55,094 nucleotides of DNA, from NCBI GenBank assembly GCA_003248125.1, contig QJXZ01000254.1, positions 1 through 55,094 on the forward strand, read 5' to 3'. The notes below the pieces were generated by a model that saw only the letters and a program-made list of their open reading frames with translations, searched no databases and was not told the DNA's origin. Positions 24,443 to 33,262 of the stretch are shown piece after piece (within the stretch, counting starts at the first letter, position 1; each line of letters opens with the position of its first letter). This DNA comes from Gammaproteobacteria bacterium. Its GTDB lineage: Bacteria; Pseudomonadota; Gammaproteobacteria; Pseudomonadales; Azotimanducaceae. The position numbers were made by a program, and so were the translations under genes.

Positions 24443-26048
24443 CCGCGGGCGCCGCCACGCCATCCTTCACGAAGCTGCGTATTTCCCAAAGAAAACGCGC
24501 AAATGCGGGCTCGTCGTCCAGCAGCAGATGGTTGTTGCTCGGTAGCGCAACGAAGCGGGCGTTGGGGATACTGGCGGCGAGTAGGCGGCCTTCGTCGAAT
24601 GGCACCATGGCATCGCCCGTGGCATGCATGACGAGGGTCGGCACCGAGATATTCGCCAGATGCGCCATGATGTCGTCGTCGCCGGACGCTTCGGTCATCC
24701 GATAGGCGTTGTCGGCCGATGCCGAGACCCGCTGCAACTCGTTGAACCATGTCATTTGCTCCGCGCTCGCATCGGGCATGAACAGTGTGGTGAAGAGCTG
24801 CCGAAACGCGGGCCGATCGCTTCCCCAGCCGTGCCGAATGGACGCTTGCAGACCAGCGCGCATCGCCCGATGGCTTGGTTTGAAGTGCTTCCAACCGCGC
24901 GCGGCACCGCCGTAGAGCACGAGGTGTGAAACCCGTTCGGCGTGGTGGAGCGCGTACTCGATTGCGACGCGGCAGCCGCCCGAGACACCGAGGAGTGCAA
25001 AGCGTTGCGCGCCCGTGGCCTCGACCACGGCATTCAAATCGGCAACACCGGCCTGCAGTGAAAACGTCTCCACCTCCCAATCCGACAGACCATTACCGCG
25101 TTGGTCGTAGCGAATCAGCTCGAATTCGCGCGCCAGCTCGCGCGCCAAGTGGCGCCAAAGGGGACACTTCCAGTCGTACTCCAGGTGACTCATCCAGTTG
25201 GCGGTCTTGACGAGTGGTAGCCCTTCGCCGACCTTTGCGAATGCGATCCGTGTGCCGTCTTCCGACACACAGAATTCGATCCGTTGACGTTGTGCATCGG
25301 CGTCCGGTGTCGTGCTCGGGGCAGGCTTTGCGTTCACTGTGCGCCAAACGGCGAACAGTTCGTGCCGATCCTCACCGCATCGCTCGATCTGTTTGCGACC
25401 CAGCACGTAGTGCTCCTCAGCTTCCTCGCGCCGGCCGCTTGCCACTAGCAAGCGCACCAATGTCGCCCGGTTCGTTTCGTCTTCCGGCGCGAGGCGCACG
25501 AGCTCGCGCGCGTAGTCGAGTGACTGTTCCGGGTTCGACTCGTTGCGAGCTACCAGTTCGCCGAGCAAGCGTCGGTGGGCGCGGCGAAACTCCTCGCGCA
25601 TGGCGACGCGCCAAGCCTGAAATTCATCGAGCTCGGGCAGTTCGACGTTGTCGAGAAACTCGCCGCGAAAAGCAGCCGCAAGAGCCTGCAATCGATCGAT
25701 CGGTAATTCCGAGAGCGCCTCGGCACAAGCATTGCGCACCGCCAATACGTCTACCCACGCGCCGTTCGGCTCGAATGCCACGGCGTCTCGATCGGCTCGA
25801 ATGCGTTTGGCATCGTCGTCGTCGAGAATGCGTAACTTGCTGACACTCCAACGCAAAGCGGCGCGCGGGTCTTCGGTGAGGTCCCACAGCAGCGCCGCCA
25901 GCCGCTCGCGCCGTTGTGGGCGTTGCGTTGCGACCAGATAGGCCAGCAGCGCGCGGGTCTTCTGTGATTGTGGAAGCGACACCGGCGCGTCGTCGCGCAG
26001 CACCGTGAGCGGTCCGAGCAGGCGAATGACGAGCTGGGAGGTTGCCAT
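24423..26048 (-). CDS. BTAD (SARP-like) regulator fused to alpha/beta hydrolase
   Basis: This 541-residue fusion starts with a winged-helix DNA-binding domain (about 6-100; RLLGPLTVLRDDAPV, KTRALLAYLV, LRWSVSKLR) and a BTAD helical domain (about 100-240), the layout of SARP activators. An alpha/beta hydrolase follows (about 258-530) with a complete triad: Ser356 in LLGVSGGCR, Asp479 in HATGDAMVP and His507 in PSNNHLLL. The hydrolase may sense or cleave a ligand and so control DNA binding. The N-terminus is clearly paralogous to the regulator at 28646-31603. It is the last gene of the minus-strand block, 92 bases after the FMO gene. Confidence 0.88.
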   Translation of the reverse strand: MATSQLVIRLLGPLTVLRDDAPVSLPQSQKTRALLAYLVATQRPQRRERLAALLWDLTEDPRAALRWSVSKLRILDDDDAKRIRADRDAVAFEPNGAWVDVLAVRNACAEALSELPIDRLQALAAAFRGEFLDNVELPELDEFQAWRVAMREEFRRAHRRLLGELVARNESNPEQSLDYARELVRLAPEDETNRATLVRLLVASGRREEAEEHYVLGRKQIERCGEDRHELFAVWRTVNAKPAPSTTPDADAQRQRIEFCVSEDGTRIAFAKVGEGLPLVKTANWMSHLEYDWKCPLWRHLARELAREFELIRYDQRGNGLSDWEVETFSLQAGVADLNAVVEATGAQRFALLGVSGGCRVAIEYALHHAERVSHLVLYGGAARGWKHFKPSHRAMRAGLQASIRHGWGSDRPAFRQLFTTLFMPDASAEQMTWFNELQRVSASADNAYRMTEASGDDDIMAHLANISVPTLVMHATGDAMVPFDEGRLLAASIPNARFVALPSNNHLLLDDEPAFARFLWEIRSFVKDGVAAPAVTRRDV

Positions 26049-26140
26049 CGGCGTACTGAAACACGCGATGAGGACAACCGTAGCTGAGGCGGATTCGAGC
26101 GTCTAGCCGGCACCTGCCAATGCCATGCGCGAGCCGGCGG

Positions 26141-27439
26141 TCAACCCGCGGCGGCGAGCATGGTGTGACGAGTTACCGAATCGAGATATGCGTGCAGATG
26201 ACACGCGAGTTCGTTCGAATCGTCTTCGGCACCGTGCATGAAGCTCGACTTGCGACGCCGCATGAAACCGAGTCCGAGCACATACATACCAGGCGCATCG
26301 ACGACACCGCCGTCGTGACGCAGCTTGCCGCGTCGATCCAGCACAGGGACGTGCAACCACGAATAGTCCGGCTTGAATCCCGTCGCCCAAACGATGGAGC
26401 GAATCTCGCCGCGCTCGAGATCGAGCTCGAGTGTCGGTGAGGCACCCACCCGCGTCGGTTCGAATCGCTCGGGCAGGTCCACCGCTGCGTCGAAGTCGTG
26501 CGCGCGGGCCCAGGCGTCGAATCCGTCGAGCATGCGGCCAAGCTTCAGATCCGCCATTGCGCAGTGATTGCGCAGCGCGCCGGAAAAGAGCGCCTTACCA
26601 CTGCGCACGCCCGCAAGGCGTCCCACCAATCGCACACCGCTCGCAGTCAACGTATTCAGATCGAGCGTCGTACGCGCCGGTGTACCCACCAACTGCGGTG
26701 ACGGCACGTGCCGGGCACGGACGATGTCGTCGACTTGATCGTAGCGCTCATCCAACAAACCCGTTGCCATCATCCAACGTTGTACGTCGAGGCCGCGGTA
26801 CAGACGCGGCATACGCACGTGCTCACCGACCGACAGCGTCACGGGACGGCCGGATCGTTGAATCTCCTCGGCCAGTTGCAATCCGGTGGCGGATGCACCG
26901 ACCACGAGTACGCCGCCATGCTCGAGATCCGTCGGATTGCGGTATTCGCGAGGCGTGATGGTGCGCACCGAGTCGGGCACTGCGGACGCGACGGCGGGCA
27001 CCGTGGGTGTATTGAAGGCACCGCTCGCCAGCACCACGCTGCGGCAGCGCCAAGTGCCGCGATCGGTGGTCACGCGATAGCCGTATGGATCCGGGCACAC
27101 CGACGTGACGGTCGTGCCGTTTTGGACGGGTGCGCCGATCCACGCCGCGTACGATTCGATGAAGGCGATTACTTCGGTCATCGTCATGAAACCGTCGGGA
27201 TCGGTTCCGCGGTAGCGAAAACCGGGCAGACGGCTCATCCAGTTCGGGGTGAGCAGGCGCAACGAGTCCCAGCGCTCGCGCCGCCACGAGTTCGCCACCT
27301 CGGCGCGTTCGAGTACGACATGGTCGATGGCGCGCTCGGTGAGGCGGCGGCTCATGGCGAGCCCGGCGTGGCCGGCGCCGATGACGACGGTCGTCACCGT
27401 GCCGGCCTTGGCGCCACTCGACGTGCGATCCGTGCTCAT
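26141..27439 (-). CDS. Flavin-containing monooxygenase-like protein
   Basis: This 432-residue flavoprotein has an FAD site (VVIGAGHAGLAMSRRL, about 18-33), an NAD(P) site (VLVVGASATGLQLAEEI, about 195-211) and the ATGF segment near the C-terminus (IVWATGFKPDYSWL). This is the layout of FMO/CzcO-type enzymes that add oxygen to N, S or carbonyl carbons. The full Baeyer-Villiger fingerprint was not found. Its start overlaps the OsmC stop by one base (TGATG), so the two are coupled. The upstream in-frame extension to 28204 is spurious. Confidence 0.9.
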   Translation of the reverse strand: MSTDRTSSGAKAGTVTTVVIGAGHAGLAMSRRLTERAIDHVVLERAEVANSWRRERWDSLRLLTPNWMSRLPGFRYRGTDPDGFMTMTEVIAFIESYAAWIGAPVQNGTTVTSVCPDPYGYRVTTDRGTWRCRSVVLASGAFNTPTVPAVASAVPDSVRTITPREYRNPTDLEHGGVLVVGASATGLQLAEEIQRSGRPVTLSVGEHVRMPRLYRGLDVQRWMMATGLLDERYDQVDDIVRARHVPSPQLVGTPARTTLDLNTLTASGVRLVGRLAGVRSGKALFSGALRNHCAMADLKLGRMLDGFDAWARAHDFDAAVDLPERFEPTRVGASPTLELDLERGEIRSIVWATGFKPDYSWLHVPVLDRRGKLRHDGGVVDAPGMYVLGLGFMRRRKSSFMHGAEDDSNELACHLHAYLDSVTRHTMLAAAG

Positions 27440-27996
27440 CACTTCACCATCACTGCCACGTTGGTGGGGTTGGTGATGATGTCGAACACTGCCGAACGCT
27501 TTTGCGATTGGGCGACCAGCGCTTCGATTTCCTCTCGTGTGGCGTCGGCGTCGATCTCGAAGGTGACCTTGACGTCGTCGAAGCCGTTCCGCACATCGGG
27601 GTCGATGCCGAGAATGCCAGCGAGATCCATGCTGCCTTCGACGATAGCCTTCACCGAGCGCAGCTGAATGGCGCGGTTTTGCGCGACACTCGCGATACCG
27701 GCGGTGAGACAGCCGGCGAGCCCGACCAGAACGAACTCGACGGGGGTCGCACCGTTGTCTTCGGACGCGAACACCTCGGGGTGATCGACGTCGAAGCTGA
27801 ACTCGGTCTTGTGTTGCTGGGCGGCGCCCAACCCGTCGAAGCCTTTGACGTTGGCGCGGGTGTGCGTACCGCTCATCCACGTACTGGCAGCGCGCCAGGT
27901 GAATCGGGCGGCCTCGGGTGCTTGGCTCAATGCCTCGCGCGCATCGAGAAGCGCCTGCACGTTCACGCCGTTGTCGACTTTGCTTGCCATGTTCAT
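27439..27996 (-). CDS. OsmC family protein
   Basis: OsmC/Ohr proteins reduce organic hydroperoxides with a reactive cysteine. This 185-residue member has a peroxidatic-type cysteine in PVEFVLVGLAGCLTAGIASVAQ (Cys96). The usual second cysteine region here reads QKRSAVFDIITNPT, with no cysteine, so it may be a single-cysteine form, and peroxidase activity is uncertain. It precedes and overlaps the FMO gene by one base, suggesting that the pair handles a reactive oxygenated compound. The 116-base gap upstream to the DUF4242 gene may hold a promoter. Confidence 0.87.
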   Translation of the reverse strand: MNMASKVDNGVNVQALLDAREALSQAPEAARFTWRAASTWMSGTHTRANVKGFDGLGAAQQHKTEFSFDVDHPEVFASEDNGATPVEFVLVGLAGCLTAGIASVAQNRAIQLRSVKAIVEGSMDLAGILGIDPDVRNGFDDVKVTFEIDADATREEIEALVAQSQKRSAVFDIITNPTNVAVMVK

Positions 27997-28112
27997 CTGA
28001 AGTTCCTCGCTTGGTTGAATGTGGCCCGGTCATCACCGAGCGAGGCGGAGATTGGCGGCGAGGCGTTTGAGCGAGCGTGGAAGTGGGCGTGGTTTTTTCC
28101 GGTGCTACCGCA

Positions 28113-28649
28113 TCAAGTCGGCGCTGGTTCGACGCGCTGGAACGCCCACACGCGCTCGAACGGCATGTTCGCTTCGCGTTGGGAGACGCGCACCGACTCG
28201 GCATCCGGCGCCCGATACAGACAGATCATGCGCTTGCGATCGAGGGCGAAAAACGACCGCACGGCCTGCACCCGGTGGGTGTCGAGGCACCACTGTCCCT
28301 TGCGCTCGATCGCCGCGACGTCCTCGAACGTAACCGGTATCGCGAACGAGCGTTCGACTAGCACGTTGGCATTGGTCGCACCGATGGCGCCGATGTCGGG
28401 TGCATCGTGCACCGTGCCCGACCAGAGACGACTCACGTCGGCCTTGGCTTGGCGTAGCGCGATGCGCGCCGACTCCGCATCGGGTGCATGCAACCAGCAA
28501 ACCATTCGATGCCCATCGCGTGCCAGAAAACTCGAGTTCCAGACCACCTTGTGTGCTTGTAGACACCCGCCAGAGCTTGCTGCCGTGGCCAAGACGTCGG
28601 TCGGGGTGAGTGGGGGGTTGAAGGTGCGTTCCAGGAAAGCGTCGCTCAT
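28113..28649 (-). CDS. Tandem DUF4242 protein
   Basis: This 178-residue protein consists of two copies of the same roughly 85-residue unit (about 1-85 and 95-178). Both share VxxRSF or LERTF at the start, CLQAHKV/CLDTHRV, SFLARDGHRMVCWLHAPD/SFFALDRKRMICLYRAPD and a closing RxW. This matches DUF4242, a small ferredoxin-like fold whose members are suggested to bind nickel. The function here is unknown. Its start overlaps the stop of the large BTAD-ATPase gene by 4 bases, so it is made from the same transcript and may be linked to its signalling. Confidence 0.8.
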   Translation of the reverse strand: MSDAFLERTFNPPLTPTDVLATAASSGGCLQAHKVVWNSSFLARDGHRMVCWLHAPDAESARIALRQAKADVSRLWSGTVHDAPDIGAIGATNANVLVERSFAIPVTFEDVAAIERKGQWCLDTHRVQAVRSFFALDRKRMICLYRAPDAESVRVSQREANMPFERVWAFQRVEPAPT

Positions 28650-31603
28650 TTGCGGCTCCGTTGCGGTGCAGGTGTTGCGAGCGCGGCCGCGCGCGCGCGC
28701 GCCCAGACCGCCACGGGTTGATCGTCGAGGACCGCGATGGCATCGAGATGACGTTTACGTTCGCTCGCGCGGCTCGCCTGCGCGAGCACGACATGGGCAA
28801 GCAATTGCTCGGTCGGCCGCTCGAGAATCTCGGCGTAACCGAGCGCCTCGCCGGCACGCGCCATGGCATCGCTAGGGCGTCCGCGCGCCAAGTCGAGCAG
28901 TGCCGTTCGCGTCAGCACGTAGGCGAGTCGATGTTTGGCGTCGGCGGTGCGTAGCGCGTCGATCGCATCGTCGAGCGCCGCCGGGTCGTCGTCCACCGCA
29001 TACTCACACATCGCGGCAACCGCCTCGGCAAACGGCGCCTCGCTGCCGTCGCGCAGCTTGGCCCCGAGTTCCACCAGCGCCCGCGCGCGGCGCTTGGCGG
29101 CGTCGTAGTTCTCGCGTTCGACGTCGATCATGACCAGGTATTCATTGGCTTGAAACTCATTCAGGCGATCGCCTGCCGACTTGCACAACAATCGCGCCTC
29201 GTCGAACAGCGCTTCGGCCTCATCCAGTGCGCCCTCATGGAAGCGCAACATGCCGAGCCCGGCGGGAATCGCTGCGGTGGCGACGTGCTTGCGGCTGGCG
29301 AGCGAGCGGGCCTCCAGCAGCATGGCGTCGGCGACCGACAAGTCGCGCTCGAGCATGGCGAGACACTTGGCGGCTTCCGCCATGCCGACGACTTGATCCT
29401 CATCGGCGCCGGCACGGGTGGCACGTGCGGCCTGCAAGGTCGCTTCTCGTGCTCGTGCCCAGTCGCCGTGGGCCCAGCGCAGATAGCTCGCCATGTGATA
29501 GCCGAGCCGTGCGTGACTCGGTGCACCGTGGTCGAGGGCCTGCTCGGCGAGTTCGACCAGCGTCGATGCCTCGGACTGCCAATCGGGCACCGGTGCCGCC
29601 AGCATCAGGATGTCCTTCAATTCGAGCGTGACACGGACGCGGGCGGCATCGTCGAGCCGTGCCGCGAATGCCAGCCCTTGGTGAGCCAGGGATTGCGCAT
29701 CGTCGTTGGCGAAGAAGCGCAAACAGAGGCGGCCCGCGCAGATCATGGCACGGGCAGCCAGGTCGGGCTCGCCACTCTGCTGCGCATGATGAGCGAGGTC
29801 GGCGGCGGTCTGCAGGTCGAGCGCCGTTTCCCGTTCGAGCAATTCGGCGACCCGGCGGTGCATCACGCGCCTGCGAACCGGTGAAATGTCGCCGTAGATG
29901 TAGCGCGCGATCAGCGTGTGGGAGAAGCGAAAGCCCTCCTCCGTGAGCTGCATCAGTGCCTGTCGTTCGGCGATGTCGAGGGCGTGTTCGATGCGGGCGA
30001 CGTCGAGCTCGGTAACCCGCGCAAGGAAGGCTGCATCGATTCGCGGTGACAGCACCGCCGCCCAACGAATGAGGTCGGCGGTGCCGGCGTCGCAGCGCGA
30101 CACGCGTTCCAAGACCAGCTCATCGAGCGAGCTGCCACGCTCACCAAAGGTGATGGCGCGTGCCAATTCGATCGCAATGAGTGGATTGCCGCCGCAGGCG
30201 CCGGTCAGTGCCCGGGCGTCCGCGTTCGGCGCATAGGCCGTGATCAGGCGCTCTACCGACTCGTTCGACAGCGGTCCGAGTGCCACCTCCTTCAGCAACC
30301 CGTCGTGACGAAGGCCGCGCAGTGCCTGCTGCACGGCGCTGTTGTCGCGCAGCTCGTCGTCGCGGGCGGTGAGCGCGATGAACACGGGCAGTTGCGGATT
30401 CATGCGCAGCGCGTAGTGCATGGCCGCCGCGCTCGATTCGTCGCACCACTGCAGGTCGTCGACCAAGATCAGCACCGGCCGCTGCTCGGCTTGCAGGGCG
30501 AGCAGCTTGCTGAGCCGCGCGAACAGCCGGTCACGCGTGTCTTCCGACTCGCTACGGAAGACATCGGTTGCGGTCTTGGCATCGAAGCGCCGCAAGGCAT
30601 CGATCCAAACGGCGAACGGCCGAATGGTTTCGGATTCGACGGCGCTCGCCCGCAAGACGATGGCGCCGGCCGCGTGCGCGGGCTCCTCCAGCGCCGACAG
30701 CAACGTGCTCTTGCCGATCCCGGGGCGACCGAACAGGAGCGTGACTTGCGGTTGGCCGCGGGCGAGCACGCGGGCGAAATCGGCGCACAAGTCCGCGGCC
30801 TCCGCGTCGCGGCCAATGAGCCCATCGACGCGCGGTAGCGGCGCCACTGCGGCGGTGGCCTTGGGTGCGGTCACCAGGCTCGACTTGCCATCGCTGGCAC
30901 GCCGGGCGTCGATCAGCGCGGCCGACGGCGGGGCCCCAATCTCGTTCAACAACCGCATGCCGAGCTGGAAGTGCTGCTCGGCTTCATCGGCGTGCCCGAC
31001 GGCCGACAGCAGACGAATCAACGTTGCCCGCGCCCATTCGTCGTAGGGGTCGATCGTGACCAAGGCGCGGGCGTGGGGCAGGGCGCGCGCCGGTTCGGGA
31101 CCCAAGCGATCAACCAGCGTACTTAGCACGGCGGCCTGGGCGCGCGCGGCGAGCTCACGCTCGGCGGCACACCAGGCATGAAAGTCGTGGAAGTTGGGCA
31201 GATCCAGTCCTTCGAGGAAGTTGCCGCGGTAACGCTTGGCGGCCGCCTCGAGCGCCTCGATCGTCGAGCTTGCGAGCGCGGTGTCGGCAAGATGGCGCAA
31301 CTCGGCCACGTCGATCGACGCCCCGTGCGGCTCGAACCGCACGTGGCTGCGGTCGGCGACGATTCGACGGGCGTCGTCGTCGACCAGGCGGCGGAGCTTC
31401 GATAGGCTCCAACGCAGCGAGCCCTTCGGGTCGTCCGGCAGCTCCCACAGCAGCTCGCAAAGGTGCTCGCGGCGGAAGTCCCGGCCGTTGAGCGCCAGGT
31501 AGGCGAGCAGCGCACGGGTCTTCTTCGATGGTGGCAACGGCAAGGGTTGGCCGTCGCGAACGACCTCGAGATCGCCCAGGAAGTTGAGCTTTAGTGACGC
31601 CAT
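28646..31603 (-). CDS. BTAD (SARP-like) regulator fused to AAA ATPase and TPR domain
   Basis: This 985-residue regulator has an N-terminal winged helix (about 1-95, LRWSLSKLRRL) and BTAD region (to about 240), then an AAA-type ATPase with Walker A GRPGIGKST (292-300) and Walker B LILVDDLQW (378-386), then TPR-like helices to the end. No LuxR-type HTH is visible at the C-terminus, so DNA binding is through the N-terminal domain. The layout resembles AfsR/large SARP activators of Actinobacteria. It probably senses a ligand through the TPR part. It is divergent from the cysteine synthase fusion gene across 165 bases. Confidence 0.9.
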   Translation of the reverse strand: MASLKLNFLGDLEVVRDGQPLPLPPSKKTRALLAYLALNGRDFRREHLCELLWELPDDPKGSLRWSLSKLRRLVDDDARRIVADRSHVRFEPHGASIDVAELRHLADTALASSTIEALEAAAKRYRGNFLEGLDLPNFHDFHAWCAAERELAARAQAAVLSTLVDRLGPEPARALPHARALVTIDPYDEWARATLIRLLSAVGHADEAEQHFQLGMRLLNEIGAPPSAALIDARRASDGKSSLVTAPKATAAVAPLPRVDGLIGRDAEAADLCADFARVLARGQPQVTLLFGRPGIGKSTLLSALEEPAHAAGAIVLRASAVESETIRPFAVWIDALRRFDAKTATDVFRSESEDTRDRLFARLSKLLALQAEQRPVLILVDDLQWCDESSAAAMHYALRMNPQLPVFIALTARDDELRDNSAVQQALRGLRHDGLLKEVALGPLSNESVERLITAYAPNADARALTGACGGNPLIAIELARAITFGERGSSLDELVLERVSRCDAGTADLIRWAAVLSPRIDAAFLARVTELDVARIEHALDIAERQALMQLTEEGFRFSHTLIARYIYGDISPVRRRVMHRRVAELLERETALDLQTAADLAHHAQQSGEPDLAARAMICAGRLCLRFFANDDAQSLAHQGLAFAARLDDAARVRVTLELKDILMLAAPVPDWQSEASTLVELAEQALDHGAPSHARLGYHMASYLRWAHGDWARAREATLQAARATRAGADEDQVVGMAEAAKCLAMLERDLSVADAMLLEARSLASRKHVATAAIPAGLGMLRFHEGALDEAEALFDEARLLCKSAGDRLNEFQANEYLVMIDVERENYDAAKRRARALVELGAKLRDGSEAPFAEAVAAMCEYAVDDDPAALDDAIDALRTADAKHRLAYVLTRTALLDLARGRPSDAMARAGEALGYAEILERPTEQLLAHVVLAQASRASERKRHLDAIAVLDDQPVAVWARARAAALATPAPQRSRK

Positions 31604-31768
31604 CGTGGACGGTCGTCGACCGTGGAGCGCCGATATTGGAGGGTTGGCGCGTCCGCCTCAAGCCGACCGACCGAAAAAACCACGCTTTCTCCCACGTTCA
31701 CTCCATCGGTGCCCGCCGAGCATGGCCACCGTCGAAATGCCCAGAGCGGCAAATAACCGGAGAACGTC

Positions 31769-33250
31769 ATGGCTCGCTACGCCAACATCCTAGAGACCAT
31801 CGGCAATACGCCCTTGGTGAAGATCAACAAGCTCGCCCCTGCCGGGGTCAACGTGTACGTCAAGGTCGAATCCTTCAACCCCATGGGGTCGGTGAAGGAT
31901 CGCATGGCGCGCGCGGTCATCGAGCAGGCCGAGCGCAGCGGTGCGCTCGCACCGGGCCAGACCGTGATCGAGGCGACCAGCGGCAACACCGGGATTGCGC
32001 TCGCCATGGTGTGCGCGCAGAAGGGCTATCCGCTGGTGGTGACCATGGCGGAGAATTTCAGCGTCGAGCGCCGCAAGCTGCTGCGCTTTCTCGGCGCGAA
32101 GGTGGTACTGACCCCGGCCGCGGAGAAGGGCACGGGCATGCTCGCCAAGGCCGAAGAGCTCGCCAAGGCGCATGGCTACTACCTCTGCCGCCAGTTCGAG
32201 AACGAGGCCAATGCCGAGGTGCACTCGCGCACCACCGCGCAGGAAATCCTCGCCGACTTCGACGGCGAGAACCTCAACTACTGGGTATCGGGTTTCGGCA
32301 CCGGCGGTACGCTGAAGGGCGTTGCGAGGGCATTGAAGGCGGCCGATCGGAACATCAAGATCGTGGCGGCCGAGCCGGACAATGCACAAGTGCTCGGCAG
32401 CGGCATACCACAACCGCGCGATGCGCAGGGTGCACCCACCGGTAGCCATCCACATTTTCGCCCGCACTTGATGCAGGGATGGAGCCCGGACTTCATCTCG
32501 CGGCTCACCGAGGATGCGGTTGCGGCGGGCCTGGTCGACGAGATCGAGCCCGTGAACGGCAACGAGGCCATGCGGCTCGCACGCGAATTGGCACGTCAGG
32601 AAGGCATCTTCGTCGGTACCTCTAGCGGCGCGACATTCGCCGCGGCGCTTGCCGTCGCACGTCGTTCGCCGGCAGGTACCAACATCGTCTGCATGCTCAC
32701 CGACACCGGCGAGCGCTACTTGTCGACGCCGCTCTTCGAGGACATCGGTGAGGAGATGAACGATGCCGAGCAAGCGTTGTCGCGCTCGACGCCATCGGCG
32801 CGATTCGATGTGTGCGGCGTCGCCAGCGCGAGCGCACCCGCATTCGAAAGCGATGCCGATGCCAGACGGTTCGTGCAGGCGACCGTCGAGGGTGCGCCGG
32901 TGGTGATGTTTGCGCTCGAGTGGTGCGAGTTCTGTTGGTCCGTCCGCAAGCTGTTCGCGCGGCTCGGCATCGAGTACGTGAGCATCGATCTCGACTCGGT
33001 TGCCTATCAGGATGACGACCGCGGCGGCAAGATCCGCGGTGTGCTCGCCGAGCGCATAGGTTCGACGACGATCCCGCAGATCTTCGTCGGTGGCGAGCAC
33101 GTGGGCGGTTGCACCGACCTCTTCGATGCGTGGCGCAAGGGAGACATCCAAGCGCGCCTCGAATCACTCGACGTCCACTTCAATCGCGACGACCGTGTCG
33201 ATCCGTACACCTTGTTGCCCAAGTGGCTGCACCCACGCAAGTCGGCTTGA
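31769..33250 (+). CDS. Cysteine synthase-glutaredoxin fusion
   Basis: This 493-residue protein joins a PLP-dependent O-acetylserine sulfhydrylase (about 1-335) to a glutaredoxin domain (about 365-460). The synthase part has the PLP lysine in NPMGSVKDRMA (Lys43), TSGNTGIAL (71-79) and GTGGT (178-181) as phosphate-binding loops, and GTSSGA near 283. The glutaredoxin part has CEFC (386-389) in place of the usual CPYC, TIPQIFVGGEHVGGCTDL with the cis-Pro and a GG motif. Fusing a sulfur-transfer enzyme to a thiol oxidoreductase suggests delivery or reduction of a sulfur donor. It begins an operon with three more genes. Confidence 0.92.
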   Translation: MARYANILETIGNTPLVKINKLAPAGVNVYVKVESFNPMGSVKDRMARAVIEQAERSGALAPGQTVIEATSGNTGIALAMVCAQKGYPLVVTMAENFSVERRKLLRFLGAKVVLTPAAEKGTGMLAKAEELAKAHGYYLCRQFENEANAEVHSRTTAQEILADFDGENLNYWVSGFGTGGTLKGVARALKAADRNIKIVAAEPDNAQVLGSGIPQPRDAQGAPTGSHPHFRPHLMQGWSPDFISRLTEDAVAAGLVDEIEPVNGNEAMRLARELARQEGIFVGTSSGATFAAALAVARRSPAGTNIVCMLTDTGERYLSTPLFEDIGEEMNDAEQALSRSTPSARFDVCGVASASAPAFESDADARRFVQATVEGAPVVMFALEWCEFCWSVRKLFARLGIEYVSIDLDSVAYQDDDRGGKIRGVLAERIGSTTIPQIFVGGEHVGGCTDLFDAWRKGDIQARLESLDVHFNRDDRVDPYTLLPKWLHPRKSA

Positions 33251-33262
33251 AGGAGGAACGTC

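Noticed and set aside
22669-24705. 678-residue plus-strand ORF across the FAD oxidoreductase and enoyl-CoA hydratase genes
   Set aside because: It is a shadow frame with Arg/Ala-rich low-complexity content and conflicts with two well-supported genes.
27439-27996. OsmC as a two-cysteine peroxidase
   Set aside because: The second cysteine position is replaced (KRSAVFD), so normal two-cysteine chemistry is not supported.
26141-28204. 687-residue version of the FMO protein
   Set aside because: Residues before MSTDRTSS are shadow of OsmC and DUF4242 genes; the ATG at 27439 has a one-base overlap with the OsmC stop.
31790-33151. 453-residue minus-strand ORF opposite the cysteine synthase fusion
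   Set aside because: It mirrors codon bias of the plus-strand gene and has no motifs.
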